A DNA stretch of 64,000 nucleotides from Bathynomus jamesi (Eukaryota > Arthropoda > Malacostraca > Isopoda > Cirolanidae), in assembly GCA_023014485.1 (NCBI GenBank), contig JAJOZX010001072.1:702001-766000 (forward strand), in the 5' to 3' direction. A model generated the notes under the pieces. The model saw nothing but the letters and a program-made list of their open reading frames with translations. It was not told the DNA's origin and made no database searches. Positions 41,219-51,794 of the stretch are shown piece after piece. Both the position numbers and the translations under genes were made by a program. Numbering within the stretch: position 1 is the first letter of the stretch; the number at the start of each line of letters is the position of its first letter.

Positions 41219-42207
41219 AGAGTCCGGATGTTCAGGCAAAATGCCATAAATGCCATTTTTTTTGCCTATTTTTGCATTTACAGGAAAAAATGCCTCTTTC
41301 GTCATAAAGTGCCTAATTTGCCTTTTTTCCATTATTTTCTAGTATTATTCCATTAGAGTCCGAAAATAAAGCTGTCAGTTATATATATATATATAACTAT
41401 GTTATACATGTTATAATTTGATTTATGATCGAAGTAAAGCCGCGCCCTGGTGACACAATTATTTTTATATAATTTCATTCATTCAATAAGTCACACGCTA
41501 GTGTACGACTAATTTTCTCCTGAACGGAAATCACACGCCAGTGGCGCAGCCGGACTCTTTATATAATTGCACCTGGGTGACACAATGGATTGTGAGATAC
41601 TCGCTCCTCCAAAGTTCACAGGTGACGTCAACCGCTAGCGTGGTGGCGTAGGTAAGTTCCATTCCTTTGAATATAAAAGAAGGGGCTCAGCGCCCTTACG
41701 GCAGATTCCGAGAAGACGGGTCTCCGGGCTGAAATGGCGGGTTTTCAGTCCGTTAACGGGAATTTGGTATGGGGATTAAGTCGTGTATAGAAAGTTCGGG
41801 TTTTGAATTGAAGATTGACGGGTTTTCAATTGGAGTTTGATTATAGGAAGGTCGTGAACTTAGCAATTCACTTATACATTCAATATTTCAAGGACTAGAG
41901 ACTAAGCTATTTTATTTGATTCCATAAACAATATTTTATTTGATTCCACCAAAAATAATTAATTGATTAAAAAATCTTGACTTTGTTTGGAAAATAACTT
42001 GATTGCTCACAATAATTAAAAGAATAACAGACGACGCCTTTCTTTGAGCGAAATCTAAAAGAACTCTTAAACGAAAAATATTCGGCGTGCTCTGCGACTG
42101 CGGCAGGATCCGACATTGAGACGGTCCTTCTGATCCAGGAGTATCATATCATACCCTCTTGGAGAATTCATTCAAAATAAACCCAAGGGGTGTATTATAT
42201 ATATATA

Positions 42208-42264
<57 letters not shown>

Positions 42265-42444
42265 ACAAACCTACAAGGAAAAAGAAAAAACGATTCCAAG
42301 GCCTTTCGTGCATTCAGAGCTACACCTCATCATTCCCTGACGAGGTGTAGCTCTGAATACACGAAAGACCTTGGAATCGTTTTTTTCTTTTTCCTTGTGA
42401 GTTTGCAGCATTCATTCATTTCACGTGTTTAATTGTGAAATTCA

Positions 42445-42497
<53 letters not shown>

Positions 42498-42913
42498 TAA
42501 CAGAAACTGAGCATGCATACTATTATTATTTTATATCAAACACTTTTTGAAATGTAAATCCTTGTCATTATTGTGTAAACAACATTTTCAGTACCTACTA
42601 TTTTGTCCACTATAATGGCGTTGTAATATGTATTATTTTTATTTATGCGTGCATAATGGTATTATTCTATATTAAACTTTATTTTTGGAAATTAACTAAT
42701 TGTTATTATGTGTAACTAATATTTGCATTACCTACTGTTTTGTTCGCTGAGGCCGTTGTAATATGTATTATGCGTATTTAAAGGTATTATTCTAGATTAA
42801 ACGTGTTTTGAAAGCCCATTTATAAATGCCTTTTACTACCGATTTTGAATGTTTATTTTGCTTATTTGCCTGCCTTTTTTTAAGGGTTTTTAGTACCTAA
42901 ACATCCCGACACT
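41219..42913. mobile_element. Degenerate hAT-like non-autonomous element
   Basis: The left end AGAGTCCGGATGTTCAGGCA and right end (reverse complement) AGTGTCGGGATGTTTAGGTA are imperfect inverted repeats. Sub-terminal AATGCC and TTTGCCT words are abundant at both ends. No transposase is seen. A foldback (42267-42405) and several (TA)n tracts lie inside. No clear target duplication. Confidence 0.5.
42267..42405. repeat. Foldback of two inverted hammerhead-like motifs, copy 1
   Basis: Arms of about 62 bp (42267-42328 and 42340-42405) share ACAAGGAAAAAGAAAAAACG, ATTCCAAGG.CTTTCGTG and CAGAGCTACACCTC. The right arm reads CUGACGAG GUGUA ... UACAC GAAA, a hammerhead-like core with one extra G before stem II; the left arm reads the same on the minus strand. 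Confidence 0.65.
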
Positions 42914-43656
42914 ACCGATAAGTAAGTAAAATTAAGTCGAAACATAACAATATACATAGCTTTTTGTGTCAATATTCTAATTACAATTCATAATAATAAT
43001 GTATATAGTGCCTCGTTGGCACTACAATAATTGTTAATTATAATGTTGTTAGGTTAACTATGTTAGGTTAATGATTATTATGATTGCTTGAGGCTGGGGT
43101 CACCATTGATTTTTTTCAGATAAAATAATGTTATTAACTAAGAGATTAATAGAGTGAGTGGTTTTCCTTTATTAAACAAAATAAATGATATCTAAGTGAG
43201 ACAATTAAAGGTTGCAGTTGTTTGAATGCAACTTCAGTTGAATTATATAAATGAGCATTTCAATAATGACTTCAATATTATAATAGCGCGCGAGGTGATG
43301 AAAGTCTTTATATAACGTTAAGTGAATGACACCAGGCCAATGGGGCTTGTTATCGTTGTTACATGGTGAGATCTCTCGTGTCATTGGAGAAGGAGGTGAG
43401 ATGCGATCGAGGCGTCGTGCTCGGGAGTCCCTTATAATGAGTTGAGGTGTGACGTTCAAGGCAGAGGGAAAGCCTAGAGTGAATCTCACGATGTGACGTC
43501 ATCTTGGTCGTGGTTGTATCGATGGAACAGCGGGTTTATTGTAAAGTGGAAATCGCAAAAATATATGAAGGCGTTTCTGTCGCTACATGTATGATGTGTA
43601 TTGTACTTAACTGTAATGTTTATACAACACTTATTGTAATGTAATAAAATACCTAC
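42914..43656. other. No gene seen
   Basis: AT-rich sequence with a GC-richer part at 43270-43520. A frame at 43205-43489 has no recognisable motif. Confidence 0.45.
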
Positions 43657-43794
43657 AATCTCGATTCAAGTTTTTAGCAATTTCCGCCCAGCTGCTGTCC
43701 TTTCCTTGTGCGTCTCTATACTCTTCCAGTGTCATGTCACAATATTGTCACATAAACATAGATGTTTTCTGACTACTTTAATTAATTCCTCCAT
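43657..43794 (-). pseudogene. MADF-domain-like fragment
   Basis: The minus strand opens with ATG at 43794 (MEELIKVVRKHLCLCD), the first helix of a MADF DNA-binding domain (family I..V..HP.LYD). After a small frame change near 43735 it continues MTLEEYRDAQGKDSSWAEIA, the second helix with its tryptophan, and KNLNRD before a possible donor GTAGGT. MADF proteins bind DNA and occur both as host regulators and as partners of Harbinger transposases. The frame change suggests a relict. Confidence 0.45.
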
Positions 43795-44089
43795 AATTTT
43801 CTCTGGTTGCAAAATAAAAGTTACACCAACGACAACTAACAGTAAATTTATCACTGGATACGCGCACAACCACAAGACGGGGATGGGGAGAAACTGTAGA
43901 CGAACGTTCTTCTGCGCATGCATAGCCACGTCAAGAAAAATCGCCGGCTAGGCTATGTGGTTGAACTACGTGGCGCGTGACATATGTAGCAACGCTGCTA
44001 GTGTGAGCTAATTCACTTAAAACCGTTAAGACAGTAGTATGCCGACAAAAATGCTGAGTGCAATGCAATTGCATGTAATATGATCAATA
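43795..44089. other. No gene seen
   Basis: Unassigned sequence upstream of the MADF-like fragment. It includes a palindrome-like GGCTAGGCTATG word near 43948, reminiscent of GGCTACGCTATT at 38982. Confidence 0.4.
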
Positions 44090-44275
44090 TTGATTGTTGC
44101 TGCAGAGCCAGAGCCATGCAACACTGCAAGGCACTGGCACAGTGCCAAAGCGGGTGGGGTATGCAGGGAGAGGGGTGGAGGGGTGTATGCAGGAAAGGGG
44201 TAGAGAGAGGTTAACAGGAAGGGGGTTAAGGTGTAACCTAACCGAGCAGCTCAGGCCCAGAAAGGTATATATATA
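44090..44275 (+). repeat. Dispersed repeat, family R2, plus orientation
   Basis: It begins with GCCATGCAACACTGCAAGGC and ACTGGCACAGTGCCAA, continues GTGGGGTATGCAGG and ends GAGCAGCTCAGGCCCAGAAA. It recurs inverted at 55480-55640. Confidence 0.65.
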
Positions 44276-44294
44276 TGAACTGTATGTGTACATA

Positions 44295-45428
44295 CAGGGT
44301 GTTTCAGGAGGAAAGGTCAATACTTCGGGACGTCATAGTATCGGTCATTGTGAGAAAAAAAGTTCATATGAACATGTGTCTAATTCTGAATGGTTACGGA
44401 GATAGAGCTGTTTCAATCTACAAACACAAAAGCATTGTTAATGGTAATCAAGAGAGAAACCAATTACTGTTTCTAACATTTAATGTTTAAACATTGGCAT
44501 TTTGAATGGTATTAGATACAGAATTAACAAATTTGTTACAGTTTACAATACGTTTTCGAAAATCCTACCGTCAACCTCAATGGACTTTGCAACTCTTGTG
44601 CGAAGATCGCGTGTTGTTCGTCTGAGTTGATCTTGACGTTCCTTTATGCGGGCAGCAGCATCCAAAATGCGCGCGAGCAATTCGTCTCGTGTATCCACCT
44701 TTCTTTTGTAAACTTGACTTTTCATCCACCCCCACAAACAATAATCTAACGGAGAGAGAGGTCTGGAGACCTTGGTGGCCATTGAATGGGACCACCGCGG
44801 CCAATCCATCGACCAGGGAAAGTTTGATTTAGGTATTGCATCACCAAATGGGTAGAATGTGGAGGAGCTCCGTCAAGCTGAAAGTACATACCAGCGCGTG
44901 TAGCCAAAGGAACATCCTCCAATAGTCCTGGCAATTCATTTTGCAGAAATTCTAGGTAACTGTCCTGTAAGACGATTCTCTAAAGTAACAGGGCCAATCA
45001 GCTGATCATCGATGATACCGCACCACACAATGACAGAGAAGCAATGTTGAAAATTTGTTTCCACAGTGGCATTTGGATTTTTTTGCACTTCCATCATAAA
45101 AACCGTAGACATACACCATATCTGCATATTCGGCATGTGTGAAGGTGTGTGGCATTTTTAACACTGCTTCAAACACCAAACAATGTCACTCACAACAGTC
45201 AGCTGTCGATTGGCTTATGTTACATGCTTACATTACAGCTTACGTGGTTCAAGGTTATCGGGGAGGGAAGGGGGAGGAAGAGCTGAAAAGCTGCGCGCGC
45301 ATCAGATTCAAACAGCTGTATCTCCGTAACCATTCAGAATTAGACACATGTTCATATGAACTTTTTTTCTCACAATGACTGATACTATCACCTCCCGAAG
45401 TATTGACCTTTCCTCCTGAAACACCCTG
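44295..45428 (-). mobile_element. DD41D mariner-like element with ~125 bp inverted repeats
   Basis: Ends CAGGGTGTTTCAGGAGGAAA and its inverse are flanked by TA on both sides (44293-44294 and 45429-45430). The inverted repeats extend to GTAACCATTCAGAATT and AGCTGT. It has 1134 bp, shorter than a full element, owing to an internal deletion of the transposase. Confidence 0.9.
44543..45170 (-). pseudogene. DD41D transposase, internally deleted
   Basis: The minus strand starts MPHTFTHAEYADMVYVYGF (45170), a typical N-terminus, and then jumps to the catalytic part, VIVWCGIIDDQLIGPV, without the rest of the DNA-binding region or the first catalytic Asp. FQLDGAPPHS and WIGRGGPIQWPPRSPDL follow, with 36 residues between the second Asp and that of SPD, as in the 13.4 kb copy. 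Frame changes at about 44940 and 44760 complete the inactivation. Confidence 0.82.
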
Positions 45429-45438
45429 TATGTATCTG

Positions 45439-45476
<38 letters not shown>

Positions 45477-45510
45477 TGAATTTCGGTTAAACACGAGAAA
45501 TGAATGAATG
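45429..45510. repeat. (TA)n microsatellite
   Basis: About 16 TA units at 45445-45475 next to the mariner end. Confidence 0.85.
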
Positions 45511-45655
45511 ATGCAAACCCACGGAAAAAAAAAATTATTCCAAGGCCTTTCGTTTATTCAGAAGTACACAGCGTCATGGAATTCACTGATGAGGTGTACT
45601 TCTGAATACAGGAAAGGCCTTGGAATCATTTTTCTTTTCCCTGTGGGTTTGCAGC
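45511..45655. repeat. Foldback of two inverted hammerhead-like motifs, copy 2
   Basis: The same design as 42267-42405: ATGCAAACCCACGG...AAATTATTCCAAGGCC and its inverse. The right arm reads CUGAUGAG GUGUA ... UACAG GAAA, with the mismatch C to G at the base of stem II. The flanks keep the Penelope-type end AACACGAGAAATGAATGAATG. Confidence 0.65.
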
Positions 45656-45714
45656 ATATATGTATATATGTGTGTTTAAATTGTGATGTGTGTATATATA
45701 TATATATATTCCCA

Positions 45715-45989
45715 AATTGAAGGCGAGACATGGAACATCCTTAACCCTGAAAGAAAATAGTTTTGTAGTGAGAGGACCAAAACTGTTTAATCAGTTGCCC
45801 AAAGACCTAAGAAACACGAAGGGAGTTGCAGTGGAAATCTTCAAAAGAAGACTAGACGCCTGGCTCAGAACAATCCCCGATGAGCCGGGCGTACCTGGCT
45901 ATGTGAGGTGGAGAGCGCAAGAATCCAACTCACTACTTCACCAGGCCAACTCGAGAGGAGGGGCGACAAGCTTGACCTTCGCGAGATGA
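45715..45989 (+). pseudogene. LINE reverse transcriptase C-terminal fragment with 3' tail
   Basis: About 90 codons match the end of a LINE ORF2: RHGTSLTLKENSF, GPKLFNQLPKDLRN, VEIFKRRLDAWLRTIPDEPG and GYVRWRAQESNSLLHQ. The stop is followed by ACAAGCTTGACCTTCG, the same words as in the tail of the local SINEs. Confidence 0.8.
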
Positions 45990-46029
45990 GAGATCGTTGC
46001 GCGGAACCCTTGTAAGGTTGTAAGGTAAG

Positions 46030-46237
46030 GTTATATATATAATATATATATATATATTATGTAAACATGTATGTGTGTATAGGAAAAAATAAAACAAAAT
46101 TCTTTATAAAGGGCATAGCTGAAGAAGAACATCCGGCCGCTGGCGCTTATTGAAGCAGAGTGAGAGCTCTCCTGACCTCCGCCGGCTGGCTTCGGAAGAA
46201 AACCAGTCTTATGGATTGTTCGGCTGTGTCTAAGCCG

Positions 46238-46286
<49 letters not shown>

Positions 46287-46353
46287 ATATATTATATAGC
46301 ACTCAATTCTTTTCAATGTTTAGTTATTTTGGCTTGAACGGTTTTGGCTGAGC

Positions 46354-46394
<41 letters not shown>

Positions 46395-46415
46395 CGTGTA
46401 AAGGCTGAAATGAAA
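46030..46415. repeat. Microsatellites and unassigned sequence
   Basis: (TA)n at 46034-46060 and 46240-46297, (AC)n at 46354-46393. The rest is unassigned. Confidence 0.7.
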
Positions 46416-46697
46416 CACCTCTGTGGTGTAGTGGTTAGCGTCGCTGACTACGAATCCATCAGCCCCGGGTTCGAGACCCGACGGCAGCCGGCGCGCAGCA
46501 AAACCCAGCTGTTTATCCTTCCACACAATAAAGAAAGTGGTTGGTAGATAAATGGGTACCCTAGGTGGCCTAGTGGTTAAGACGCTGGGCTGCTGATGGG
46601 GCGTGGTTCGGATTCCACGTTAAACTGTAGGTCTAAGGTGGAGTGAAAAGCTTGACCTTCGTCAGAATGAACAATTCGGGCGGAAGCTAACCAAAGG
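46416..46697 (+). repeat. Composite (dimeric) tRNA-derived SINE
   Basis: Unit 1: GTGGTGTAGTGGTTAGCGTC (A box) and GGGTTCGAGACCC (perfect B box). Unit 2: GGCCTAGTGGTTAAGACGC and GTGGTTCGGATTCCACG. The body is GGTCTAAGGTGGAGTGAAAA and the tail GCTTGACCTTCGTCAGAATG. The best preserved copy in the window. Confidence 0.85.
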
Positions 46698-46824
46698 TGT
46701 GTATATATATATATGCCTTAGTCATGAAACAGAAGCAGTAATACAGGTAGTAAAGACGAATTAAAATATGTATATACAACAGTTGTAAAAACAGAAATAA
46801 TAAATCCTCAGCTTATTTAATATA

Positions 46825-48196
46825 AGGGGTTCCAAAAAACCTTAGCCCCCCCATTTGCAGCTTACATGTTTACTTATATCGAAATAGTTTATAGTGATTA
46901 TAAAAATATATACAATTCTTTATTTATTGCAGGTATTAAAATTACTCTAGCTGATAAAGTGATAATATAATGGCTTCGCAATTAATTGGTGATTCGGAGA
47001 GGCAACGTGTGATAGATCGCATACGAGCAATAACAATTCGGGAAGCTCGTGATGCTGGAGCCACCTTTATAACACGTTCATGGGTTGCTAAAAAGTTGCG
47101 AAGAAGTGAGGACTTCGTCAAAAGAAATTGGAATAAAACTTTGGATGAATGTGAAATGGATACAACAAATCTGGACGCCCAAATTTGCCACTCTCTCAGG
47201 AAACAAAGGACATCATTGAAAGTGGCACGCGTAAGCGGAAAAACAGCTGTGCTAAACTTTCTAGAGAGATCGAAGTGTTGAGAGGAAAGATCGTTAGTGG
47301 TGAGATCATTCGACTGTACCGTCATAGGCAAGGTTTAAAGCCTTGGCATGAACTTCCAAAGCCAAGAAAAACTCAACTTAACATCGATGACAGAATGTGG
47401 TTTGCCCATTATCTTGAAGATTGGGATGTGGATGATTTCATGCATTTAGCTGTCTCGGATGAATTTTTTGTTTACGTAACACGTCGGCCTCACTACCAAA
47501 ATGATCGAGTGTGGGCCACAACACCAGATGAAATCGATAACAATGAACATTATCGCGAATTATTAAAAATTCCAGACTGTGTTGGTGTGTTTGTTTTGTT
47601 CACTGCAAAGAAGCTCATGTGAGTGCTGAAGCCAAATGGTCAGAGTTAGGATGGACAGTATTTTCGTGATATTATTCTATCCCAGCATGTCATTCCTTTT
47701 CTAAGAAACCCAAACAATGTTATGGATGTCGATCAGGTAACACTTCTGCACGATAAGGCCCCCTGCTTTAAGGCACTAGCCACTCAACAGTTGTTGCGGA
47801 ACCATGAGATCGATTTCTTTGGAAATGAAGAATGGCCAGGAAATTCTCCTGACCTGAACGTCTGTGAACACATTGGATCAGTTATAAAGGACAAGGTTGA
47901 ATGTCTCTTGTTTCAAGAACCTGCAGCAAATCGATTTTCGAAGGATACAATGACGCAACACATTGAAACTGTTTTAGCAAATTTGCGTAACGATCAAGAT
48001 CTATTCACGTCACTTTTGGCAAGCTACCCAAAGCGAATTCAGGCTGTCTTGGAAGCCAATGGCGGGAACACCAAGTTTTAATTGTTTCTCATTAAATGCA
48101 GGATTAAATTCTCTTTTGTAAGGTATGTTTAGTTTTACTGTACCTTTAATGGTTTAGGTCATGGGCGGGGGGGGGCTAAGGTTTATTGGAGCCCCG
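46825..48196 (+). mobile_element. DD37E Tc1/mariner-like element
   Basis: Inverted repeats AGGGGTTCCAAAAAACCTTAGCC and the inverse of GGCTAAGGTTTATTGGAGCCCC bound 1372 bp, flanked by TA (46823-46824 and 48197-48198). One transposase is inside. The right end touches the ORF B homologue at 48176. Confidence 0.85.
46970..48081 (+). pseudogene. DD37E transposase, broken
   Basis: It starts MASQLIGDSERQRVIDRIRA, followed by a helix-turn-helix-like FITRSWVAKKLRRSEDFVKRNW. After a frame change near 47185, LSQETKDIIESGTRKRKNS and HLAVSDEFFVYV (first Asp) follow. Stops lie at 47620-47670, and the last part has VTLLHDKAPCFKA (second Asp) and GNSPDLNVCEHIG (Glu). I count 37 residues between the second Asp and the Glu. 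Confidence 0.8.
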
Positions 48197-48585
48197 TATA
48201 TGCACCAGACATAAAGTGGAAATAATAATAATAATAATACATTTTATAAGTTCATTTCTACTACTCTTAAATAGGGTAGTGACTTCGCATATAATTACAT
48301 TTACATTTACATCTTCATTACCTTGTACAACGCAGTACACACGATTTAACATCGTTTCACCACTTAAAGTATGCGGGTGTCTATATTCAATATGAAGTCT
48401 TTTTAGAGCGTTTAAAACTATTTTTGTTTCTACTTTACAGTTGTAGGTAAAACCCTCTCGCTCTTTAAACCTTGGAAGAATACATTCAAAAGCTAGCACG
48501 AACATGGCGTCGTTTACTGCATCTGTCTCAGCTCATATCGACAATTGAGGAACTCTTCTAAATTGCGCCGATAACTGCATCTTAT
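48176..48585 (-). pseudogene. Second, diverged copy of ORF B and of the ORF A C-terminus
   Basis: The minus strand reads RRNLEEFLNCRYELRQ at about 48580-48540, matching the ORF A C-terminus. It then runs almost directly into MFVLAFECILPRFKEREG, KVETKIVLNALKRLHIEYRH and LSGETMLNRVYCVVQGNED, matching ORF B. Compared with the 10.7 kb copy, the ~90 bp spacer between A and B is missing, which supports A and B having been adjacent or one protein. The LINE at 48590-51790 cut ORF A. Confidence 0.7.
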
Positions 48586-48834
48586 GTCTGTAGGAGGAGA
48601 TTGTAGACACCAATCGACCAGGGAAGTACTCCAAAGGGGACGTCAGACAGAAGATAGAGAGTGCTGGAACTCCCGTTCTCCTGTCACTGTCCTCCTCAGC
48701 TGATCTTTTTCCATCTCATCTACCCTGTAAGCAGTCCAGCATGCTCTCAAACACAAACTTCTCTCCCTATTTCTCACTACATACACATGCATCTTATACA
48801 CTACCCTACATAACCTTTCCAAATTAAAAAAAAA

Positions 48835-49803
48835 ATGGCATCAACTTCAAGAGCCTCGAAGTCCCCTGGAGAGGGGACCATAAATGTTCCCACTTCTTGC
48901 TTACTCCGTGCCGAGACTGGGAATGCAGACCCAGACAGTGGGGCTAGATCTGTTACTGCCCATTCGAGATTTTTTGGACCTATGCCTGACTCACTTTTCA
49001 TAAACTTCTACAACATTCGTGGCCTTTTCTCAAATTTTCAATCTGTTGAACACCACCTCTCCTCCTCCAAAGCTCATCTTTTCCTTACTGAAACCCAGGT
49101 GTCTGGGACGACTGACAACAACTCCTTTTCTGTACCCTCTTACTTTCTCTATACTCAACTTCACTCCGAAGGTAGATGTTGCGTATATGTACGTAATGAC
49201 CTAACTTGTTTTCGTATTCCCGAACTCGAATATTCCGAATTCTATACCTTCTGGCTACTGCTTACATGCCAATCTCAAACTAAATACATCTGCGCTGTTT
49301 ACCTTTCCCCTAATTCTACTGACTATCGAAAATTCTTTGAATACCTTACTTCCAAAGTGGAATACATTCTTTCTCGCTTTCCCATTGCTGAAATCTCCAT
49401 TTTAGGAGATTTCAATGTACACCACCACCTTTGGCTTTCCTTTCATTTCAATAACATCCCTGGTGAACTAGCTTATAATTTTTCTATCATAAACGACCTA
49501 GAGCAGATTGTACAGCACCCTACTAGTATCCCCCGTCGCCTTGGAGGTAAGCCCAACATTCTGGACTTATTTCTTACTTTTCATCCTTCTTCTTACTCTG
49601 TCATACTTTTCTCTCCATTGGGCTCCTCCGATCACAATCTTTTGTCTGTATACTGTGCTATCGCTCCAATTCGGCCGCTGGATCCTTCCAAGAGGAGGAG
49701 CCTTTGGCACATCGGCGCCGCTGATTGGGAGGCCCTTTGGCAGTACTTCTGTGATTTCCCATGGAGTGATTACTGCTTCCGTGCCCGGGGCCATTCTGAG
49801 TGA
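48835..49803 (+). CDS. LINE ORF2 N-terminus, apurinic-type endonuclease
   Basis: A continuous 322-codon frame. The endonuclease nicks the target to prime reverse transcription. [20 protein letters not shown] is the first catalytic Asn block, [10 protein letters not shown] holds the Glu, [15 protein letters not shown] the Asp/Asn, [14 protein letters not shown] follows, and [13 protein letters not shown] has the catalytic SDH. The domain is complete. The frame stops at ARGHSE; the LINE reading continues after the TGA (AERITEVISSG), so the stop is a mutation. Confidence 0.85.
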   Translation: MASTSRASKSPGEGTINVPTSCLLRAETGNADPDSGARSVTAHSRFFGPMPDSLFINFYNIRGLFSNFQSVEHHLSSSKAHLFLTETQVSGTTDNNSFSVPSYFLYTQLHSEGRCCVYVRNDLTCFRIPELEYSEFYTFWLLLTCQSQTKYICAVYLSPNSTDYRKFFEYLTSKVEYILSRFPIAEISILGDFNVHHHLWLSFHFNNIPGELAYNFSIINDLEQIVQHPTSIPRRLGGKPNILDLFLTFHPSSYSVILFSPLGSSDHNLLSVYCAIAPIRPLDPSKRRSLWHIGAADWEALWQYFCDFPWSDYCFRARGHSE

Positions 49804-50273
49804 GCAGAGCGCATCACAGAGGTGATTTCCTCTGGCATGGAGGCGTACATTCCCTATTCTATTCCTACCACAAATGCAAAAAAACCTTGGTTTAACTTTA
49901 CTTGTTCTAATACTATCTGCAACAAAGAGTAGGCTTTCAGAAGGTACCGTCGCTATCCAACTCCTGACTCTCACTCAGGTTATATTTGTGCTCGGAATCG
50001 TGCAAAATCTGTTCTTCGACTCGTCAAAAATTCCTTCATCCGACAAAAATGTGAAAATCTATCCGATTCTAATTCTTCTCGCTCTTTCTAGCATCTAGCT
50101 AAGAACCTCTTCAACAACTTTACTTCCTCTTCTTTCCCTCCTCTTTTCCATTCCGACGGCACAGTTGCCGTCTCTTCTCCTGACTATGCTGAATTCTTCG
50201 TTCAAACTTTCACTTACAATTCAACCGTGAACGATTCCGGTGCTGTTCCTCCATCTCCTCCTCCCTCTGAGGT
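49804..50273 (+). pseudogene. LINE linker before RT
   Basis: Readable with stops: KKPWFNFTCSNTI, FRRYRRYPTPDS, FNNFTSSSFPPLF. It aligns closely with 56150-56585 (RRHPTPDSRS, FNNFTSSSFPPLFYSDG). It ends abruptly at CCCTCTGA, where the duplicated mariner segment begins. Confidence 0.75.
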
Positions 50274-51138
50274 ACAGGTATTCCCTTACTTGGGTGCTGT
50301 AATGTGCAGGAGCGCCGTGTTGCTGGAACCATGTTGGGAAATTTCCTTCTTCGTTGAAGACACTGGGAAATGCTTCTTCCTTGAGCATACGTAGGTAGGT
50401 GCCTCCAGTGACATGTTCATCGAAAAAGAGGGGGGCCTATGATGCGATCCTTCCAAATGCCACACCATACCATCACCCGAGATGCACCTTGTTCCTTTGA
50501 AGAGGTATACCAGTGAGGGTTGTTTTGAGACCAGTAGCGGGTGTTCTGTCGATTTACCTAACCATTTCCATAAGAAACAGCCTCGTCACTGAACAGAATG
50601 GTGGACAGGAAATTAGCATCCCGAGCATATTGTGCCGTAGCCCATTCACAAAATTCCATCCGCCGGTCGGGATCATCTTCGCTTAATTTCTGTAGGATCT
50701 GAAGTTTATATGGATGCCATTTGTGAGCCTGAAGAATGCGATGGATGCTACTTTTCGACACTCCTGTCTCGGCGGACAATCGCCAAAGAGACTTATTGGG
50801 ACTTCTGTTAAAATGAGCCAGGATAGCAGTCGCTGTATCATCGTCAGTGAACCTCCTTGAAGGTCCACTGCGTGGTTTATCTTCTATGAATCCTGTTTCC
50901 TTAAACTTTGCAGCAAGTCTGCTAACACAACTCTGTGTTATTGGCTCGCGGTCTGGATGCAGTCTGTTAAATTCAGCAGCGGCCTCTCTTTGACTCCGAT
51001 TTCCTATGAGTAGAATTATCTGGATTCGTTCTTCCTTGCTCACAGACATTATGGCCTGTAGAAAGAGAAAAATATGAATTATGGTGTGTAGAAATAGAAA
51101 AATATGAATTTCTCCTATGATGCCGGACTTATGAGACA

Positions 51139-51188
<50 letters not shown>

Positions 51189-51484
51189 GATGAATTTCAC
51201 AATTAAACACGTGAAATGAATGAATGCTGCAAACCACAAGGAAAAAGAAAAACGATTCCAAGGCCTTTCATGTATTCAGAGCTACACCTCGTCAGGGAAT
51301 GAAAAGAGAAGGCAAGATGCCCATAAATATATACAACGTAGCGGAAACCAAAACAATTAGCACATACGTAACAAGAGTTAATGAGAGGCAAAAGGAATTT
51401 TAAGAAGATATTGTCAATTTTATACATTCCCGCACTGTTATTGAAATTGCTTTTATAATGGATAAATGCACATTCTAGAATTTC
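50274..51484 (-). repeat. Duplicated segment: truncated DD41D mariner plus Penelope tail
   Basis: Near-identical to 57582-58873 except for microsatellite length. On the minus strand it contains the transposase N-terminus (MSVSKEERIQIILLIGNRSQ, ILFSDEAVSYGNG), a (TA)n tract (51142-51186) and a Penelope endonuclease tail. The left border lies inside the transposase, and both borders cut LINE sequence. Confidence 0.85.
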
Positions 51485-51790
51485 CTTTCTGGCCGATCTA
51501 TAGCTGCAGTTGCAGATGGCCACTGTTCTTCTCCTAAAACTATTAACAGTGGTGTTCCTCAGGGTTCTGTCCTGTCACCCTCTCTTTTCCTTTTATTTAT
51601 TAATGATTTTTTAATTCGCACTTCCTTTTCACTTCTATGCCGATGATTCCACTCTTCACTTCTCCACCCGCTTCCCAAACTAGGCATCTTCTCGAAAACC
51701 CCGGACCTTGATTTTGGCTCTCTTCTTATTCCATGCCTTCTTTTTCCATGCCTTTGCGGGCATTTGTCCTTGGCCCCTCCTTCTTGCATA
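51485..51790 (+). pseudogene. LINE reverse transcriptase fragment
   Basis: Reads NSGVPQGSVLSPSLFLLFIND (here split as NSGVPQGSVL and SPSLFLLFIND), the RT block before the catalytic motif, followed by a decayed FADDS-like region (TTCTATGCCGATGATTCC at 51635). The C-terminus is lost; a short A/T-rich tail ends at the ORF A homologue. Confidence 0.75.
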
Positions 51791-51794
51791 AAAA

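Larger units (their letters stand above)
48590..51790 (+). mobile_element. LINE, Jockey/CR1-type, inserted in the ORF A homologue
   Basis: The element separates the ORF A homologue (51795-52175) from its C-terminus (48585). It carries an endonuclease (48835-49803), the RT N-terminal linker (49803-50273) and RT motifs after 51490. The RT middle is replaced by a 1.2 kb segment (50274-51484) that is a copy of 57582-58873. The related copy at 56148-57110 keeps the part missing here. Confidence 0.75.

Noticed and set aside
43205..43489. 94-codon minus-strand frame
   Set aside because: No recognisable domain or initiation context.
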